DNA from: Ciona savignyi
Taxonomy: Eukaryota > Chordata > Ascidiacea > Phlebobranchia > Cionidae
DNA length: 64,000 bases
Assembly (NCBI GenBank): GCA_000149265.1
Contig: CH003067.1
Location: 62,001-126,000 of the forward strand
Direction of reading: 5' to 3'
Every line of letters starts with the position of its first letter. Within the stretch, counting starts at the first letter, position 1. This document shows, in pieces, positions 36,601 to 48,300 of the stretch. Under the pieces are notes generated by a model that saw only the letters and a list, made by a program, of their open reading frames with translations, was not told where the DNA came from and made no database searches. The translations under genes and the position numbers were made by a program.

Positions 36601-36751
36601 TGCCCAAGAACAACACTTGTTTCAGCGGAAAAGCGACAATAAAAGCAGTTTTCTTACCGAATCCTCATTTTAAAATCCTCCTCTTCCAGCGAAATCCGCG
36701 AGAACCGAGGAAGAGGATGACCTTGCTGAACTACAGATGTGGGCTGCATAG
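30637..36751 (+). CDS. CHMP4: Charged multivesicular body protein 4 (ESCRT-III, Snf7)
   Basis: Main filament-forming subunit of ESCRT-III, acting at endosomes, the midbody and the plasma membrane in membrane scission. Five exons: 30637-30817, 31165-31342, 34347-34458, 34869-34995, 36690-36751, in continuous phase, 219 residues (human CHMP4B has 224). The N-terminus (FKNIFGG) is the membrane-inserting end; basic helix 1-2 includes ALKRKKRYEKQL and DGTLSTVEFQLEALQNA. The acidic C-terminal half has DELLDELEQLEQEEF and ends in DLAELQMWAA, a MIM1-type helix for VPS4/ALIX-linked binding. A single CHMP4 gene pre-dating the vertebrate A/B/C split is the natural reading. CAG at 30616-30618, 18 bases before ATG, may be a spliced-leader acceptor. 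AATAAA lies at 36989-36994. Intron 2 (3.0 kb) holds a SINE interrupted by a hAT MITE and a direct repeat (34066-34275). Confidence 0.95.
31586..32654 (-). mobile_element. tRNA-derived SINE interrupted by a hAT MITE
   Basis: Minus-strand SINE in two pieces, 31586-31761 (tail and body) and 32530-32654 (body and head), split inside the GGGTTCAGACAAT segment by the element at 31762-32529. The insertion duplicated GTTCAGAC. Confidence 0.88.
31762..32529. mobile_element. hAT-type MITE (TAGGGCTGCGA family) inserted in a SINE
   Basis: Ends TAGGGCTGCGAATTAACGGT and the inverse TAGGGCTGCGAAAAATTAAC are terminal inverted repeats; GGTTAACCG/CGGTTAAC motifs repeat just inside. Exact 8-bp duplication GTTCAGAC at 31754-31761 and 32530-32537. 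It contains about four copies of a ~44-bp tandem repeat with AATCAAACAATCGACGTGTG (32029-32185). 768 bp, no transposase ORF. Confidence 0.93.
34066..34275 (+). repeat. Direct repeat in CHMP4 intron 2
   Basis: Two copies of a ~85-bp AT-rich segment (GAAGTCCAAAATGTTTA ... ATTATATATACAAATA.TGCA) start at about 34066 and 34192, roughly 127 bases apart, just upstream of exon 3. Confidence 0.7.
34613..34855 (+). mobile_element. tRNA-derived SINE, worn
   Basis: Plus-strand copy in CHMP4 intron 3 with TAAAACTGGTCCCTAGCGAG, TCGGTTGTGTCTTTGGG and CACACTGCAATAGCTCCGGT segments. Confidence 0.75.
36420..36610 (-). mobile_element. SINE fragments
   Basis: Degraded pieces: ACTGGGTTCAGGTGAGGTCC with GGCCTTGCCCAAGGACACA, then a second CACTGGGTTCAGACGGCGCC with CCTGCCCAAGAACA. 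Both read as minus-strand SINE bodies, just upstream of CHMP4 exon 5. Confidence 0.65.
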
Positions 36752-37662
36752 TAATATATAATTACCGTCATCATTCAAAAGAACTCGCTGAAAAGTTTAA
36801 GTCAATTTCACGGACCACACCGTTGACAACACGTTTAACCCGCAGTTGCAGGGACTAAACTCACCTTTCAATAAGTCCTATGTGTACTAATCACCGCGAT
36901 ATTGTGATTTCAAATATTAGAATGTTGTCTACGAATTCATGTATGCACTTTATGTATATAGCTGTGTTCGAATAACAAGTAGTTGAATAATAAACTACGG
37001 ATTTCATAAAACAAGCAATAGAATCGATTACCTACTGGTCGACCATATACATACGTGAGACCGACAGAGCATCTGGCCAATACGCCATAATCTGGCAGTT
37101 TAATATCAACAGCGGGACTTTAGCTTTATAAAACTAATTAATTCTTTAGCGGATTTGTTCCAAAACTTGGCCGAGTATAACCATGTGATTTGCTGTACGC
37201 GTATTAAACGTGCCATCGGTTAAGTTTGCTACAGTCTGTGGTTAATATAATGGGTTGGATAAATATACCAAATTGTTTATATATAGGCTGTGTACTGATA
37301 TCTTAGGCATCGAAAGTATTCAAGAATAACCAGACTTCAACAGACTTTGTGCATTGTGTAGGACTTTCCATAAGAGTTCCTATGTCAGGATGTAGAACTG
37401 AAAACCGAGTCGGAGGAACGAGCTAACTAGTTGATTTTCCTTGGATAAGACTTATTAGGAGAAATGCTTTAGTACTGTGCAAAATACTGCAATAATTATG
37501 CCGATATAGGCAGCATAAATCGTCTAATAATTATCCGTGTGAGAAGGTCCCTGTGTGTTTCCATTCACGCTGATAAAACTTTAATATCGCACTTATGATA
37601 GCTTTGATATAACTGGACTGTTGACAAGAGGCCTATCTGACGTTAACAGCCATCATCTAGTG

Positions 37663-37978
37663 CAGTGTTTCCCAACCCGAGTCCGCGTTCTCAAATGAGT
37701 CCGTGGAAGGTTTAAACGAGTCCGCAAGCACATCAACAATTTGCAAAACTTTTATTTGTTTTTGATCGTTATAAACAGCAGTGATACGTTTTTATCAACG
37801 AGACATTGTAACTCAAGGTAATTTTGTTAAAGTTTTGTAGTGTTCTGCAGTGTATCGTGTGCACATAGTCCAGTTTCGCTACACTTTTGACTTCTAATTG
37901 AAAACTGATGCACTTTGAATCCGCAAAGACTTTTACTGGTAAGGAAATAGTCCGCCACCAAAAACTTGGGAAACGCTG
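37663..37978. mobile_element. hAT-type MITE (CAGTGTTTCCCAA family)
   Basis: Ends CAGTGTTTCCCAACCCGAGT and the inverse CAGCGTTTCCCAAGTTTTTG, with AGTCCGC repeats inside. Exact 8-bp duplication ATCTAGTG at 37655-37662 and 37979-37986. 316 bp, no coding. Confidence 0.92.
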
Positions 37979-38523
37979 ATCTAGTGAGTGGTGATAGTCA
38001 TCAGAACGTAACTATGTGGGCTAAAAACCGCTAAATCATGCTAAGTACTGCCGCATAGGTATAATACATTTAAGCCGGTAGCGTGATGGCTTTCAGGGGA
38101 AGGTTTGGTTGGAAACCAGCCGTATGCTTTGTCGGTAAGCGTACATCGATAAAGCAGTGGATTAATACATCCCACTAAAACTATAACCTAGATAGCCCGA
38201 CGGTAGACGAAAGGTATTTTGAGGGTTACCTGTGTAAGAACGTCCATTGCGTTTGCCCAATCGGCGATACAACATATATTCTCCGTATGCCAATAACTCA
38301 ATGTTAAACCTTTAATCACTGGGCTATGGGCGCCTACCAATAACAGTTATATAAATCCTCCAACACGGGTATTCTTATTCTATCACGAGTAATCCGACGT
38401 TAACCAAAAAATTGGATTTCCCACCCTCCAAGATAGAAATGACACACAAATTAATCCATACTGAAAGCATTCCTAAAAAAGATCCACTTATGGGCTAAGA
38501 ATTTGGTCTGATAAATAATAAAA

Positions 38524-38800
38524 TGTCCGACACAGTCTGATGGTTAAGCGCGTCGTCTTTCAGTCGGAGGGTGTAGGTGCGAAACTGGTCGCTAGCTAAT
38601 CGGTTAAGGCACTTAACGGACATTGCCTGAACCCAGCTGATTAATGGGTTCTACTAAATTCAAAGAACGTGTGAACTTCGCACAGCACACTGCAAAAGCT
38701 TCCGTAACCCGACGATGGGTGCGAGGTGATTTGACGATTGCCCGTGTGTTAACCCTCTTAGATTTCCCATTCGACCTGGATAAACATGAATATTGCATCT
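38524..38800 (+). mobile_element. tRNA-derived SINE, near full length
   Basis: Plus strand, starting GTCCGACACAGTCTGATGGT; box-like GGTGCGAAACTGG, body and GGATAAACATGAATATTG tail. Confidence 0.88.
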
Positions 38801-39391
38801 ATCTTAAAACTTGTTCTCATTATAACTCGGCAAAATTTTTAATCAATAACCCAGCGGCAGGCAAGTGGTAATATACCAATCATATATATGTTTGGCACGC
38901 AAAATGATGGCCATTAAGGGAAGTTGGAATAATCTGACGGTTGCATATGCTATAATGAACGGTCTTTGTATTTTTCTATTGACGATGGTTAAACAAGATT
39001 ATACTATTCTAATGTGGGTTTCCTCACAGCCACATACTTCCTATATGTACATGGTTTGTATTTCCTAATCACCCTCCAGAGTTTTCTTATTCACGAAGGT
39101 TAAAGATGATTATTCTCACCCATTTTTTGTTTTCTTTGGCCATATAGGTTATTTATGTAAATAGTTTGGATTTCCCAAACAGCCAGAATAGAAATCCCAC
39201 AACATTAATCCAGATATCTATGTTGCAAAACAAATCCAGTAAATAATGTTAAAATACACAATCGTTGATATGTTATCAGGAAAGGGTAATGCCGGATTAG
39301 GGTTTAGAAATTAAGGATTATCATCTTCAACGACAACAGAAACAACACCATACGGTACCGGTATACTTGGAGGTGGGCGTAAGGAGTAAAA

Positions 39392-42300
39392 ATGGCGGCG
39401 AAAGGAATGAAAGCGTTGCAGATTTGGTGCAAACGTACCATTGAAGGTTCCGGCTATGAAAATGTCAGCATTGATAACATGACAACCTCCTGGAGAGATG
39501 GACTTGCTTTCTGTGCCCTCATTCATCGATACAGGCCAGATCTAATGTAAGTAACATGTCTATCATATTATATGTGTCAAGCCATAATACAGGGATGCCT
39601 CTAAATACTACAGGATCGCTTGAAGCGCTTAAATCACTTAAATTGCTATAGAAAGTAGTTCTAATCCTGTCCCAAACACTAATCTCAACCCCAGAACTAA
39701 CTTTAACCCCAACCCTAACAATAATATCATGGCTTTTGTAATTACAAAGTATAGTAAGCGATCCAAGCGGTCCAAGCGATCCTGTAGTATTTAGAGGTAC
39801 CGATAATAGTGCCGGTAGTACCCGGTACCTCTAATTACTACAGGATCGCTTGGAAGGGTTAGGGTTAGGGTTTCAAGTGCTCAATCTAAGCGATCCAAAC
39901 GCTCCAGGTACTACTGTTGTAATTGAAATCACCTGTAGATATCTGAAGATTTGCATTCAGAGTCTGTTAGCTTAGTTGGTAAGAGCGTAGGCCTAGATGA
40001 AAGCAGCCAAAATGTTGTAAAATTATAACCAGATGTTGACTTAATGCTTTTGTCTTTGGGCAAGGTACTTAATACCCTTTTAGAAAATTTTGTTTTCAAT
40101 GCATCATTTTTTTGCACAAGCCTTTATTGACCCAAATTTGTGCAGTGCACTATTAAATATAATCATACTAATTAGTATGTATTCGAACTGTATTTATTAA
40201 TGTCACAGTGTTGTAAAAGGGACAGCTGACTCAATGACTTCTTCCGTCTTTCGCTGTTTCGTATTGTAATATTTAATTTTGATTTTGATATATAAATTTT
40301 TGTGGAAGTAAAATATATTACTACCCTTATGTGTGAAGCAACTTACTAGAATAAATTAGCTAGGAAATAGTTGCTCTTAATAATTCATTCTCGCAGAGAT
40401 TTCAACTCTCTGTCGAAAGAAAATGTGTTGTACAACAACCAGCTTGCTTTCTCGGTGGCGGAAAAGGAATTAGGAATTGCTGCTTTACTTGATCCTGAAG
40501 ATATGGTGGCGATGCGAGTGCCTGACAAACTAAGCATCATGACTTACGTCTCGCAATATTATAATCGGCTTCATACTATGAAACCTGCTGATGGTAAGTT
40601 TGGTTTTCCTTTTTATAAAGAACAGGATAGGATATTCAGGTTTTGTGAATTGAAAATGCAATGGGTGTTAACACACAGGTAATTGTCAGATTACCTTGCA
40701 CCCACCATCGGTAAAACAAAACCAAGCATTTAAACGGCTCTTATATTATTTTATATACATATATAAGTTTCGTGTTAATAAATATATTTTTGTTTATACA
40801 AATATTAGCATGTTATAAATTATATTTTGCAAATGTATGAGATGTTTTGTGATTTCAATTTCCAGATGAAAAACCACTGAAGAGAAAATCAACCCCAACT
40901 TCAACACCTGAAATGGTAAAAATAAAGAAGAAGGATCCAGAACCCGTAGTCAACAAAGAAAACAAAGAGACCAATGTACCTGTATGTTCTTTTAACATCT
41001 TAATGCCTATCAAGCAAAACGGAATTGGCATTTGTTGCTTTTGCTTGCTGTTCTATGATGTATTAGGATCTTAAATTTACCACCACTGGTCCTAGTTTCA
41101 GTAAATGTTGCTATGCAGAGAGATTTTAATTTGTGCAAATTTACAGCTTGCCAAAACATTAAACTTTTGAACAATCACACAAACACTATGCTGACTTTGA
41201 CAACTGGACCATTGGCACAAATTTAGCTTAAAGTTGCAAACTGCATTAATTGTGAAACAAACTAAAGGGGATTGCAAACTGCAGTTATTGTGAAACTAAA
41301 ATTTTGCTCTATATTATTGATCATAATTTAACCTCCCAATCAAACATTATTAGCATACTAACAAGCAGACCGCAAAATAATTATTTGAAGGTGCCTGTCA
41401 TATGACCGGCAACGAACAAACAGCGCCGGTCAAATTGAAAAAGCGCCGGTCAAACGGGCATTACTTCACGCCGTCGTAATTGTCGATCTAACATTTGCTT
41501 GGGGATGCGCCTAAACGCCAATGTCTATTTAAATACGCGGTACGGGGCGGTAGACTAAACGCTAATACCATATCACGCGTCCGCGGTGAAATTGATTAAT
41601 CGGCGCTTTTAAATGCAAGCTTTATCTATAACGCTTTTCGTGTTTTATTATTGGACTTGGTAACAAACGTCATTAATCTGCGCCAATAAGCGTAATTTCG
41701 TTCTTGTTTTGAATGTATGTTTTGTGCGAAACAAGTTCTATAGAAAACTTCCCCATTATTCACGTTTAGATCGGTAAATTGTATCTTAATAAAGACCATT
41801 CACACATTGATTGTTTGATGTAACAAAGCGTCTGTGAAACCATAAACGTGTTTTTTAAAGAATAATCTTTAGTAAATAATAATAATAAAAGAGATATTAC
41901 AAAGAAGGAACCGGCGTCTCTAAACTATCAATGCGCGTGTTATGCGAGGTAATTGTCAGCGCCGGTCAACATGACCGATGGAAGGTATAAAGCGCCGGTC
42001 ACGAAAGCTCAAGTGCCGGTCAAATGGCCGATGACCGACCGTTATTTTGCGGTCTGCTAACAAGCATGTTTTACCAAATGTATTTTGCACTCTAAACAAA
42101 ACACAAATGAAACATGTTTAAACTGTAAATATTCCATGAATTCTAATTTTCCACCTAACCTACGGTGATGTAGACACTGGCTACTTCACCGGCGTTCTTG
42201 TAATGATATGCGTAGTACAGGATTCACAAACTTTTTACTTTTCTTTCTCCAGTCAGTCACAGCGAATACAAACGTCGTACCCAAACCCATCTTTGTTGCG

Positions 42301-45300
42301 AAACCCTCAACATTCAGTACTTGTGAGATTTGTAAGAAAAAGGTTCATCTGGTCGAGCGATTCATTGATGAAGGAAAGGTCTACCACCGCCAGTGTCACA
42401 GGTAAAGGTTCAACTACCGCGTGTTTGTTTTCATTAGCAAGTCCAGTAGTTTTCAATTTGCATTACCTAAGTGTGCTGCAAGATTATCCCGCTATACGGT
42501 TTAATCATGTCAGTACTGTGCTGGTTGAAATTACAACATGTTAAACGGAAAATTTATGTGCTTTTACACATTAGTTGTATCTAGTGCGTTTTTAATATAA
42601 AAATTGTTATAGAAGATTGTGGAAAATTTTATTTACTTTACGAGGGTGCATGCTATTTATTTATTGGGAATGGTTTCCTTTACCCAAAAGATTGGGTACC
42701 AACAAGTTGTAGTATTTAGGTGTTTCTAGGGTGACTAATGACATACATATGTATATACTTGTATAGGGGATTCGATCAGATTATTTAGAAAAATGCTCCA
42801 GGCCTTGGTTAATAATGTCACCGATGGCCTCAAACTATAAAGTCACATAGTTTGGTATGTTAAATTAACCAGATATTAAAACCGTCAGCTAGTTTTTTTT
42901 AAATGAGTTGGACATATATAAATATAATCTTGTTTTAGAGCTGTTGCTTCAGTATATCAGTGCCCTTCCATTCTTTAGCCAAGGTGTAAAGGGTTTCTTA
43001 GCAAATAAAATTAAGATTTTCAAGCACCAAAAATATTTGTTGGTTCGCTGTATATTTCCAGTAGTATTTTCCAAGCAATCACTCATATGTATCTGTCTTT
43101 ATTACGAAATTAACACAGGGTGATTTCTTTAAATAAATCAGCACACATAATACACACCAACCATATCCTGTAGGTATATATTGATATGTAGTTCATGTGA
43201 TGGCCGTTTAAAGATATGAATCATTTTGTAAAATTTTATGTCACAATTCACAATGATACCGTACTTTAGTGTTAAATAGTTTAAAACCAAAATGAAAGGC
43301 AAATATTAATTGATTTATACAGCTAAGAGAAATTAGAATTGAAATCCCTGCTTTTTGGATACAGTCAAACTTCAATATTATGCCACCATTTGGGACCGAG
43401 AGATAGTGGCATAGTAGCGAGAGTTGTATTGTAACAAAGGTTTGTAATAACAGCCTTGTGACGTGACTATGCAATGCCACATGATATGTATTACAGTATT
43501 AAGTACAGTGCAGTAATTTCAAAATCTAAAGTTTGTTTCAACATGTGCCCATATTTTCTAAAAATCTTATTATTATTATAAAAGAGCGCTGTCACCTTAA
43601 CTTAAGAGATCCTTTAATTTCTGCAGAACGAAGTCTTTGAGTGGAATGTACAGAAGAGACAAGTCCATGATATCTGAACTTAAAAAATACAAAAACGCTG
43701 AAAAAGAAGGAGAAACTACCAATCCTAACCCAACAAACCGAAACGAAAACCGTTCAACCGAGGCACCAGTAAAGCGAAGTGCTAGCCGTGTTGCCGATAT
43801 GATTTCTGTGTTTTCTAACGGACAAAAACAAAAGAAAGTGGTTAACACTGAAAATGCAAAAGAGGAGAAAATGTTTGAAAAACCTGAATCTTCAAAGCCA
43901 GAAGTGCTGGAATCTAAAAACGAAAATAAAGATCTGAAAGACTCAAATCCATCAAAAGAGTATAAACCTAGAAAAGTTCCTGATACAACTGACTCAGTCC
44001 CAAGTGAAAGGGAGTTTCCTGCTGGACAAGGTGAAAGGGTGATGGACAAAACGCAAAATGAACGGCCTAAACCCGCCGCAAGGGTGGTAAACATTGTTCA
44101 GAATATTGTAGTTGCTGACACTGAATTGGAACATAAAACTGGAAAATTACCTTTGAAAGACAACAGTAAGGACAATAATACAAAAAGTTACACAAAAGTA
44201 GGTGAACCTGTTAAGAACACCAAAATTTCTCAAACAAAAGAAACTAGTAAGCACAATAATACTGAAAGTCATCCAAAATTAAGTGAACCTGTTAAAAACA
44301 CCACAACTCCTCAAATAAATGAAATCAGTAAAGACAAAAATGTTGAAAGACGAACCAAAACAAGTAAACCTGTCAATAATGCCAAAACACCTCCCAAAAC
44401 AATTGAACCAAAATCAGATGCTCCAGATGTTGACATTCTTCCTGCCCTGCTTAAATCGCTTTCCGATGTGAGAGAAAGGCAAGAAAAAAGGGAAGAAGTT
44501 TCACCGAATCGCGATCTCTCCCCATCTTCAGCTATCGCCCCACTTATAAGTGAGCTGCCGGCATCTCCAGTAAAAAGACCAACTCCAAGGTGATTTAGTG
44601 CACTATGATTGACTGCTAATAATATTATTATATTTTTTTGGTCGGTATTCTGTATCTAGGTGTTTATGCAGGTTAGAATTAATTAAATTATGTCTATCCC
44701 TAATGTAAAGTATACATGGTGCTAGTGACCAATTGACCATAGGCATGATTACTGAACCTTCAAAAAGCTTTACCTGCCTGAGTGTTTATACTTTGGCATT
44801 TAACTAATCTTATTATGCCACTTGTCATTTAACGTAACGCTCTACCAATGTTAGTTTTAAACACACTGTAAGTACTGGTAATAAAAAAAATATGTTTTTT
44901 TGGACCCTGGGTTCCATCACATTATGGTGTAAGTCAAGGTTTAATGGGTATAAGGGGTGAACATTGCAGCATTGCCTTCCAAATTACAACCCTGCCACTG
45001 CTAATGTGAACTAAAATTCTGCTTTAAACATAATGATTTTAACTTAAAATCAAGGATACAAACAGTTGATGTTAAAGATGTTACAGCCGAACAGACTAAT
45101 AAATAATGAGTAAAATAATAATCTGGCTATAACCTTTTAAATTTTGCCAATACAACTTACTTATATATTGCATCATTGGCAAAACCTTTCTATTACGCAT
45201 TTCCCCCTATTGCTTCCTGTTCTTGAAATGTTGGATATGTTAAAACTGGAAGTATTTTTGCCCAAAGAATGAACCATTTCCATTAATCTTTTTTTCAGAG

Positions 45301-48300
45301 CCAGAAACACGAGTTCCGAAACGAAACCGCAGCCTAGGCAGCGCTCGTTTAATAAACACAACCCAGGACCAGGTACAAACCATCGGGATTATGCTCAGGT
45401 GCTAAATCCGTTCGATGAGTCAGATGAAGAGGAAGCTGATCATGCTGTCGCTCGTGCTAATAGAACTCCGGAAGTACCAAACGTTGCAGAAAAAATGATT
45501 GGCAAAACTGACCTTGATTATGGTGCTGAAAAAACTCCGGAACAAACAAAAGAAGAAAAAATAAGTGATAAAACCAAGGATCAATCTGAGGATAAGCCTA
45601 AAGTAACATCCGATAATACAGCAAAGCAAGAAACAAAAGCAGAAAAAACAAAAGATAATTCTGGATACAACCCATTTGAGGACACAGAAGACGACTTATC
45701 GGATAATGAGGATGTAGAGGACATAAAAAATACAACAACAAATAAGGAGAGCACCAATCCGTTTGAAAACCTGGAAGATGAAAATCCGTTTCATGAAGAA
45801 GAGGGTAGAAATCCCTTTGAAATTGATGATGATTCATCAGATGAAGCATATGATGAAAGTTTGAATCCATTTGGTGATGCAGATGGGGCTCAAAGTGACG
45901 AGATTCAAGAAAATGGGGTAACCAATGGCGATCTTGGTAGAACCCCCCAACAACAAAAGAATGTTACAAAAACGAACTCAGCCCCCAAACCTCCCAATCG
46001 GAGGAAAGGTCCAGCCCCTCCTCCACCTAAAGCCCCATCTTCTGAAGGGAATTTCCCTAAATCTCCATCACCTAAACCGAGAGCCGAGGTTAATATGTTA
46101 AATGTTCCATCACCCAGAGGGAAACCCCCTAGGTCTCCGACCCCTGGAACAAAGGTCCCTACGGAGTCGACACTGTCCACCGGTAATGGTGCCCCTGTAG
46201 CCCCACCTAGGCATTCACCCGCTACCACGAAGAGACGAGCCCCAAATTGGAAATCTGACATGGAGAACAAAATGGAGGAAATAAATGATGCCAACAGTGT
46301 TGACAAAAAGTAAGTGCTAAAAATTACAAACAATGTAACAAACTGTGGCTGTGATAAGAATATGATAAGAACTTTAAAAATATTTTGATACTAAATTGTG
46401 TAATAAAAATTGTATACAGTATTTAAGTAATTTAACCATTAAATTCTATCTATGTTCTTAAGTTTTATCTATATCCTGGTAATGGTATTTATCTATGCGA
46501 TAGTATAAAACGCCAAAGTTTTAACTGTTTGCTATCCAAATAGTGCAAAGTTCTATTTCGTTTATTATTGTATAGACTGTATATACACCACTTAAGTGTA
46601 ACCAGTCTTAGTAAAAGCACAATTTAGCAAACTCAACAATTTTTTTATAAGATATATTTATGTTACCTGTACTATTATGTCATACCACCCCTTAAATAGA
46701 CAGCAATACCCATGTTTACCCTTTACCTATAACTGTAACATATTCCCTTAAATTGGAAACTTATGTTTTCGCTTAATATACCATATTAATCCAAATGATT
46801 TAGCAAAAATGATTGGCAACGATATCTTAGTTTAATAATTAGTTTGGTTGTCAGTGTTTTTTAGAGATAGAGGATATAACTCTGTGTAGGAATCATCATG
46901 TATATGTATTTTATATATTTTATTTTATATATATAAATACAGTGGAAGGTTATGTAAATATGAACCTTTTTTGACACCAAGATCGTTAACCGTCTCCTGT
47001 TACTTTGGGCAAATCTCATTGAATCTTAAACTGTAAGTTCAGTAAATGGCACAAAATCCAGTCAACCATTTTTTATAGTAATATAAATGTCACTTGAAAG
47101 GGCAGCTTCATAGCTTAAGTCTCTTATCTTCTGTTTTATATTGCAATACATCTTCAGTCTTATACTGTAATACACCTTAAGTCTTATACTGTAATACACC
47201 TTCAGTCTTATACTGTAATACACCTTTAGTTTTATACTGTAATACAAACTAATACATCATCGTCCTTATACTGTAATACATCATCGGTCTTATATACTAG
47301 ATAATAAATATGCCCTTTCGGGTGAATTATATATTTCTATAAAAATGCTGGACTGATTGTGTGCCAATTACTAAATTTATTGTTTTGAATTCCATATTAA
47401 GTGTTATGTATATTGACCTAAAAAGTAACATTTTATTTACTTCATTAGATATGTAGCCAGTCCAGAGATGAAAAAGTCGGATGCAGAGGCAACTGTGACA
47501 AGGGAAACAAAACGTGAGTATCTGTAATATACACAACTGAGATAATAATATTGAATTAACCCCGTTACATACCAACTGCATAGTTATTCTATGTCCCATC
47601 CAACTAAATATTTAGGCTGCTTATCTGTTGCCATGTTCGGTGTCCTTTGTGATAATCCTTCCAAATCTGTTAATACCAGTAAAATAGATTTTTCTGCCAT
47701 TTGGTGTGGTGTTTGCCATTTTTACTGCAATGAATTAAACATTTGTTCAAATTCTTGTAGTTAGTTTATATTACCACAAATAATGGCAACATATATAGTG
47801 TAGTTAAATCGTCCTGCAAAATACTTATTGTCCCATGGTAATAGGCTTTTTCCAGACGTTTCAGTTATTTATCTTTTATTTTTTAATAATCCCGTTACTT
47901 ATTCAAATGACAGCAACATATATAAATTCAAACTGCAAGCATGTACAAAATAAATGTATTTTTCCAATAACATTGTCAAATTGATAGTTTTCTTTCAAAA
48001 AAGTTTCCCCAGATATAAATTGTATGTTCATGTAAAATTAAGTAATTAACAGTTTCCAGTGAATTCAACCAATGGCATTTACATCTGTACTTACAGTTTT
48101 CTGTAGTTTCTATTCTAGTGTAGCAACGACACAGGAAACAATAAAATACTCGGAAGCTATGTTGACGCACAAGTGCAATTACTGCGCATTGATTTTGTAC
48201 TGTCAATTACAAAGTAAATTCGTTAAGTTCTTGTGATTGAGACAGCGTGTCGCAATTACCTTCTATGCGCGTTTTTGTGGTTTAACATTGGGGTACCAAA

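Larger units (their letters stand above)
36752..39391. other. Intergenic region between CHMP4 and MICALL
   Basis: CHMP4 3' UTR with AATAAA at 36989-36994, a hAT MITE (37663-37978) and a SINE (38524-38800). No exon-like coding seen; the ORFs near 38613-38871 lie in the SINE. Confidence 0.6.

Noticed and set aside
43370-43440. Possible second pogo-type element (CAGTCAAACTTCAATATTATG)
   Set aside because: Only one weak end and the GGGACCGAGA motif are visible; no opposite terminus found.
43597-44094. 165-residue minus-strand ORF
   Set aside because: It is the antisense shadow of MICALL exon 5, has no splice context and is serine/phenylalanine-rich only because the sense strand is lysine/glutamate-rich.
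45905-46333. 142-residue minus-strand glycine-rich ORF
   Set aside because: Antisense of the proline-rich part of MICALL exon 6.
47115-47300. Possible CRISPR-like array of ~24-bp units
   Set aside because: Units are contiguous with no unique spacers and lie in an intron of an animal gene; it is a minisatellite.
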